Under the pieces are notes generated by a model. That model searched no databases and was not told the origin of the DNA. It worked only from the letters and a program-made list of their open reading frames with translations. This document shows, one piece after another, positions 5,170 through 6,066 of a stretch of DNA of 6,066 nt. This DNA comes from JAXFQS01 sp034178815 (GTDB lineage Bacteria; Verrucomicrobiota; Kiritimatiellia; RFP12; DVOR01). Every line of letters starts with the position of its first letter. Positions within the stretch are counted from its first letter, which is position 1. The translations under genes were made by a program, and so were the position numbers. Location: assembly GCA_034178815.1 (NCBI GenBank), contig JAXFQS010000140.1:1-6066 (forward strand). The letters run 5' to 3'.

Positions 5170-6066
5170 AAAGGCGAAGTCATAGGCGCATTCAATGCGC
5201 TCGTGCGATATCCTCCCGCAAACTAATGCGGGACGCATATCGTCGTTCGCTCGTGACGGGAATTGAAAGTTCCGTCAGCGGCAATGTAATAGAAAGCCTC
5301 GCCTACACATACGACGCGCTCAACCGCCCGACAGCCCGCAATGCCGACGCCTTCGGCTACAACGACCGTAGCGAGGTGACGAATGCAGTCGTTGCCGGGA
5401 TATTGGAGAGACACGATTACGACGAGATAGGCAACTCGCTCTGGGCGACCTGCGGGAACGCCGGATTCTACTACACGGCGAACTCGTGCAATCAGTATTA
5501 CAACGTGTATTACACGGATGACTTAAACTGTCCATCGGATCAAGTTGCCTCCGCATACGACTTGGATGGAAACATGACGCAGTTCGGTGGATGGACTTAC
5601 GCCTACGACGCGGCTAACCGCCTCAAGACCGCATCGACGAACGGCGTTGTTGTGCTAACGAATTTCTACGATGTGAAATCGCGCCGTGTCAAGAAGGTGA
5701 CGGCGGAGTCCACGACAACCTTCTTCTACGACGACTGGAATCTCATCGAAGAGTGCATCGCCTACACGAACGGCACGACATCGACAATCCACTACTACTG
5801 GGGGAAAGACCTCTCCGGCACGTTGCAGGGCGCTGGCGGTGTCGGCGGACTCCTCTACTTCACGGTCGATGGCGCAATTTATATTCCGTTCTACGACAAC
5901 AACGGCAACATCACCCGCTACCTCGATTCCACAGGCGAAACCGTTGCCACCTATACCTACGATGCCTTCGGCAACACCATCTCCCAATCTGGCCCGCTCA
6001 CCGACTTCTTCCGCCACCGCTTCTCGACAAAGTACTTTGACATCGAAACTGGACTTTACTACTACG
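5166..6066 (+). CDS. Orphan Rhs core-terminal segment, 3' partial (runs off the window)
   Basis: The frame is open from 5148 (after TAG at 5145-5147) to the right edge. Candidate starts are GTG 5166 (AAAGGA site, GTGA overlap with the upstream ORF) and ATG 5226, where Rhs similarity begins ('MRDAYRRSLVTG' against 'REAGRRNLVTR' at 2829 in the large gene). It carries 'YTYDALNRP', 'NGNMTQF'-like and 'YAYDAANRLKT' YD repeats, then 'YWGKDLSG', 'GAGGVGGLL', 'DNNGNITRY', 'YTYDAFGNT' and 'FSTKYFDIETGLYYY'. It stops 5' of the expected 'GRWLSRDP…DPxG' boundary and tip. The last 90 codons align without gaps to 3435-3704 of the large gene, with about 52 identical residues. It lacks the N-terminal 940+ residues of the first Rhs, so on its own it cannot form a full shell. 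It is best explained as a displaced tip module that would serve as a recombination donor. A new toxin and immunity gene are predicted beyond the window. The start codon is uncertain, and it may not be translated. Confidence 0.82.
   Translation, partial: MKRRSHRRIQCARAISSRKLMRDAYRRSLVTGIESSVSGNVIESLAYTYDALNRPTARNADAFGYNDRSEVTNAVVAGILERHDYDEIGNSLWATCGNAGFYYTANSCNQYYNVYYTDDLNCPSDQVASAYDLDGNMTQFGGWTYAYDAANRLKTASTNGVVVLTNFYDVKSRRVKKVTAESTTTFFYDDWNLIEECIAYTNGTTSTIHYYWGKDLSGTLQGAGGVGGLLYFTVDGAIYIPFYDNNGNITRYLDSTGETVATYTYDAFGNTISQSGPLTDFFRHRFSTKYFDIETGLYYY
5186..5200 (+). repeat. 15-nt palindrome GCGCATT-C-AATGCGC
   Basis: Perfect 7-bp inverted repeat around a single C, just after the HNH-like remnant and before Rhs similarity resumes. 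It could be an operator-like site, part of a recombination junction, or chance. It is not followed by a T-run, so it is not a typical terminator. Confidence 0.5.
5198..5255 (+). repeat. 8-nt direct repeat CGCTCGTG flanking the hairpin
   Basis: CGCTCGTG occurs at 5198-5205 and 5248-5255, on both sides of the 5206-5242 hairpin. The left copy abuts the hairpin directly and the right copy is 5 nt away. The layout resembles a small insertion with a target duplication, but the right copy lies in codons that match the Rhs alignment ('RRSLVT'), so coincidence is quite possible. Confidence 0.3.
5206..5242 (+). repeat. Imperfect hairpin at the orphan Rhs junction
   Basis: CGATAT (5206-5211) pairs with ATATCG (5237-5242), and TCCCGCA (5214-5220) pairs with TGCGGGA (5227-5233) around the loop AACTAA. 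A 2x3-nt internal loop separates the two stems, for 13 bp in all. It spans the point where similarity to the first Rhs core begins, and the alternative ATG start (5226) lies at the edge of its loop, so it could restrict initiation there. No T-run follows. Confidence 0.5.
5894..5917 (+). repeat. 24-nt exact direct repeat, copy 2 (in the orphan Rhs segment)
   Basis: Partner of 3533-3556, encoding DNNGNITR in the orphan segment. Homologous exchange between the copies would join the large core to whatever tip lies right of the window, without a frameshift. Confidence 0.85.

Noticed and set aside
5206..5242. Rho-independent terminator or integron attC site
   Set aside because: No T-run follows the stem, and the RYYYAAC/GTTRRRY core sites of attC are not present in the right places.

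Overview
The window is a section of a polymorphic-toxin (Rhs/YD-repeat) locus, all on the + strand. It holds (1) the C-terminal 1502 residues of a very large Rhs protein that enters from outside the window and ends in a 225-residue toxin tip; (2) a 170-aa gene that overlaps it by 4 nt and is most likely its cognate immunity gene; (3) a 50-codon ORF that carries a degenerate HNH-nuclease signature; and (4) a second, truncated Rhs segment corresponding only to the terminal part of an Rhs core, which runs off the right edge just before its own tip would begin. This is the expected layout of an Rhs gene followed by displaced 'orphan' tip modules.

Layout: 1-3833 Rhs YD-repeat core and core-terminal domain; 3834-4508 linker plus predicted HNH/endonuclease VII-like tip; 4508-5020 predicted immunity protein (SUKH-like, one N-terminal membrane segment); 5017-5169 HNH-like remnant; 5170-5250 a short stretch with a palindrome and a hairpin; 5166 or 5226 to 6066 orphan Rhs core segment. 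Three successive reading-frame junctions are 4-nt start/stop overlaps (4508-4511, 5017-5020, 5166-5169), so the whole block could be one translationally coupled unit. No terminator-like hairpin followed by a T-run, no tRNA or rRNA, no CRISPR and no transposase were seen. The minus strand carries only shadow frames.

How it fits together: the Rhs core normally forms a shell around the toxin tip, the tip is released at the DPxG boundary and acts in a target cell, and the immunity protein protects siblings. The orphan segment aligns to the end of the first core without gaps over its last 90 codons (about 52 identical residues by hand count) and shares a 24-nt exact match with it in the same reading phase. 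A crossover there would delete 2361 nt (787 codons) and fuse the first core in frame to the next tip. The most interesting content is therefore a possible tip-switching arrangement, with a decayed HNH fragment lying between the modules.

Organism: a bacterium with a moderately GC-rich genome. The core style (many 'TNTV', 'VTN' and 'YTY' segments, the 'SCC' motif, 'WGxDLSG..GAGGVGGLL', 'DNNGNITRY') recalls Rhs proteins of Verrucomicrobia, Kiritimatiellae and Lentisphaerae. That is recollection of style, not a search, and confidence is low.
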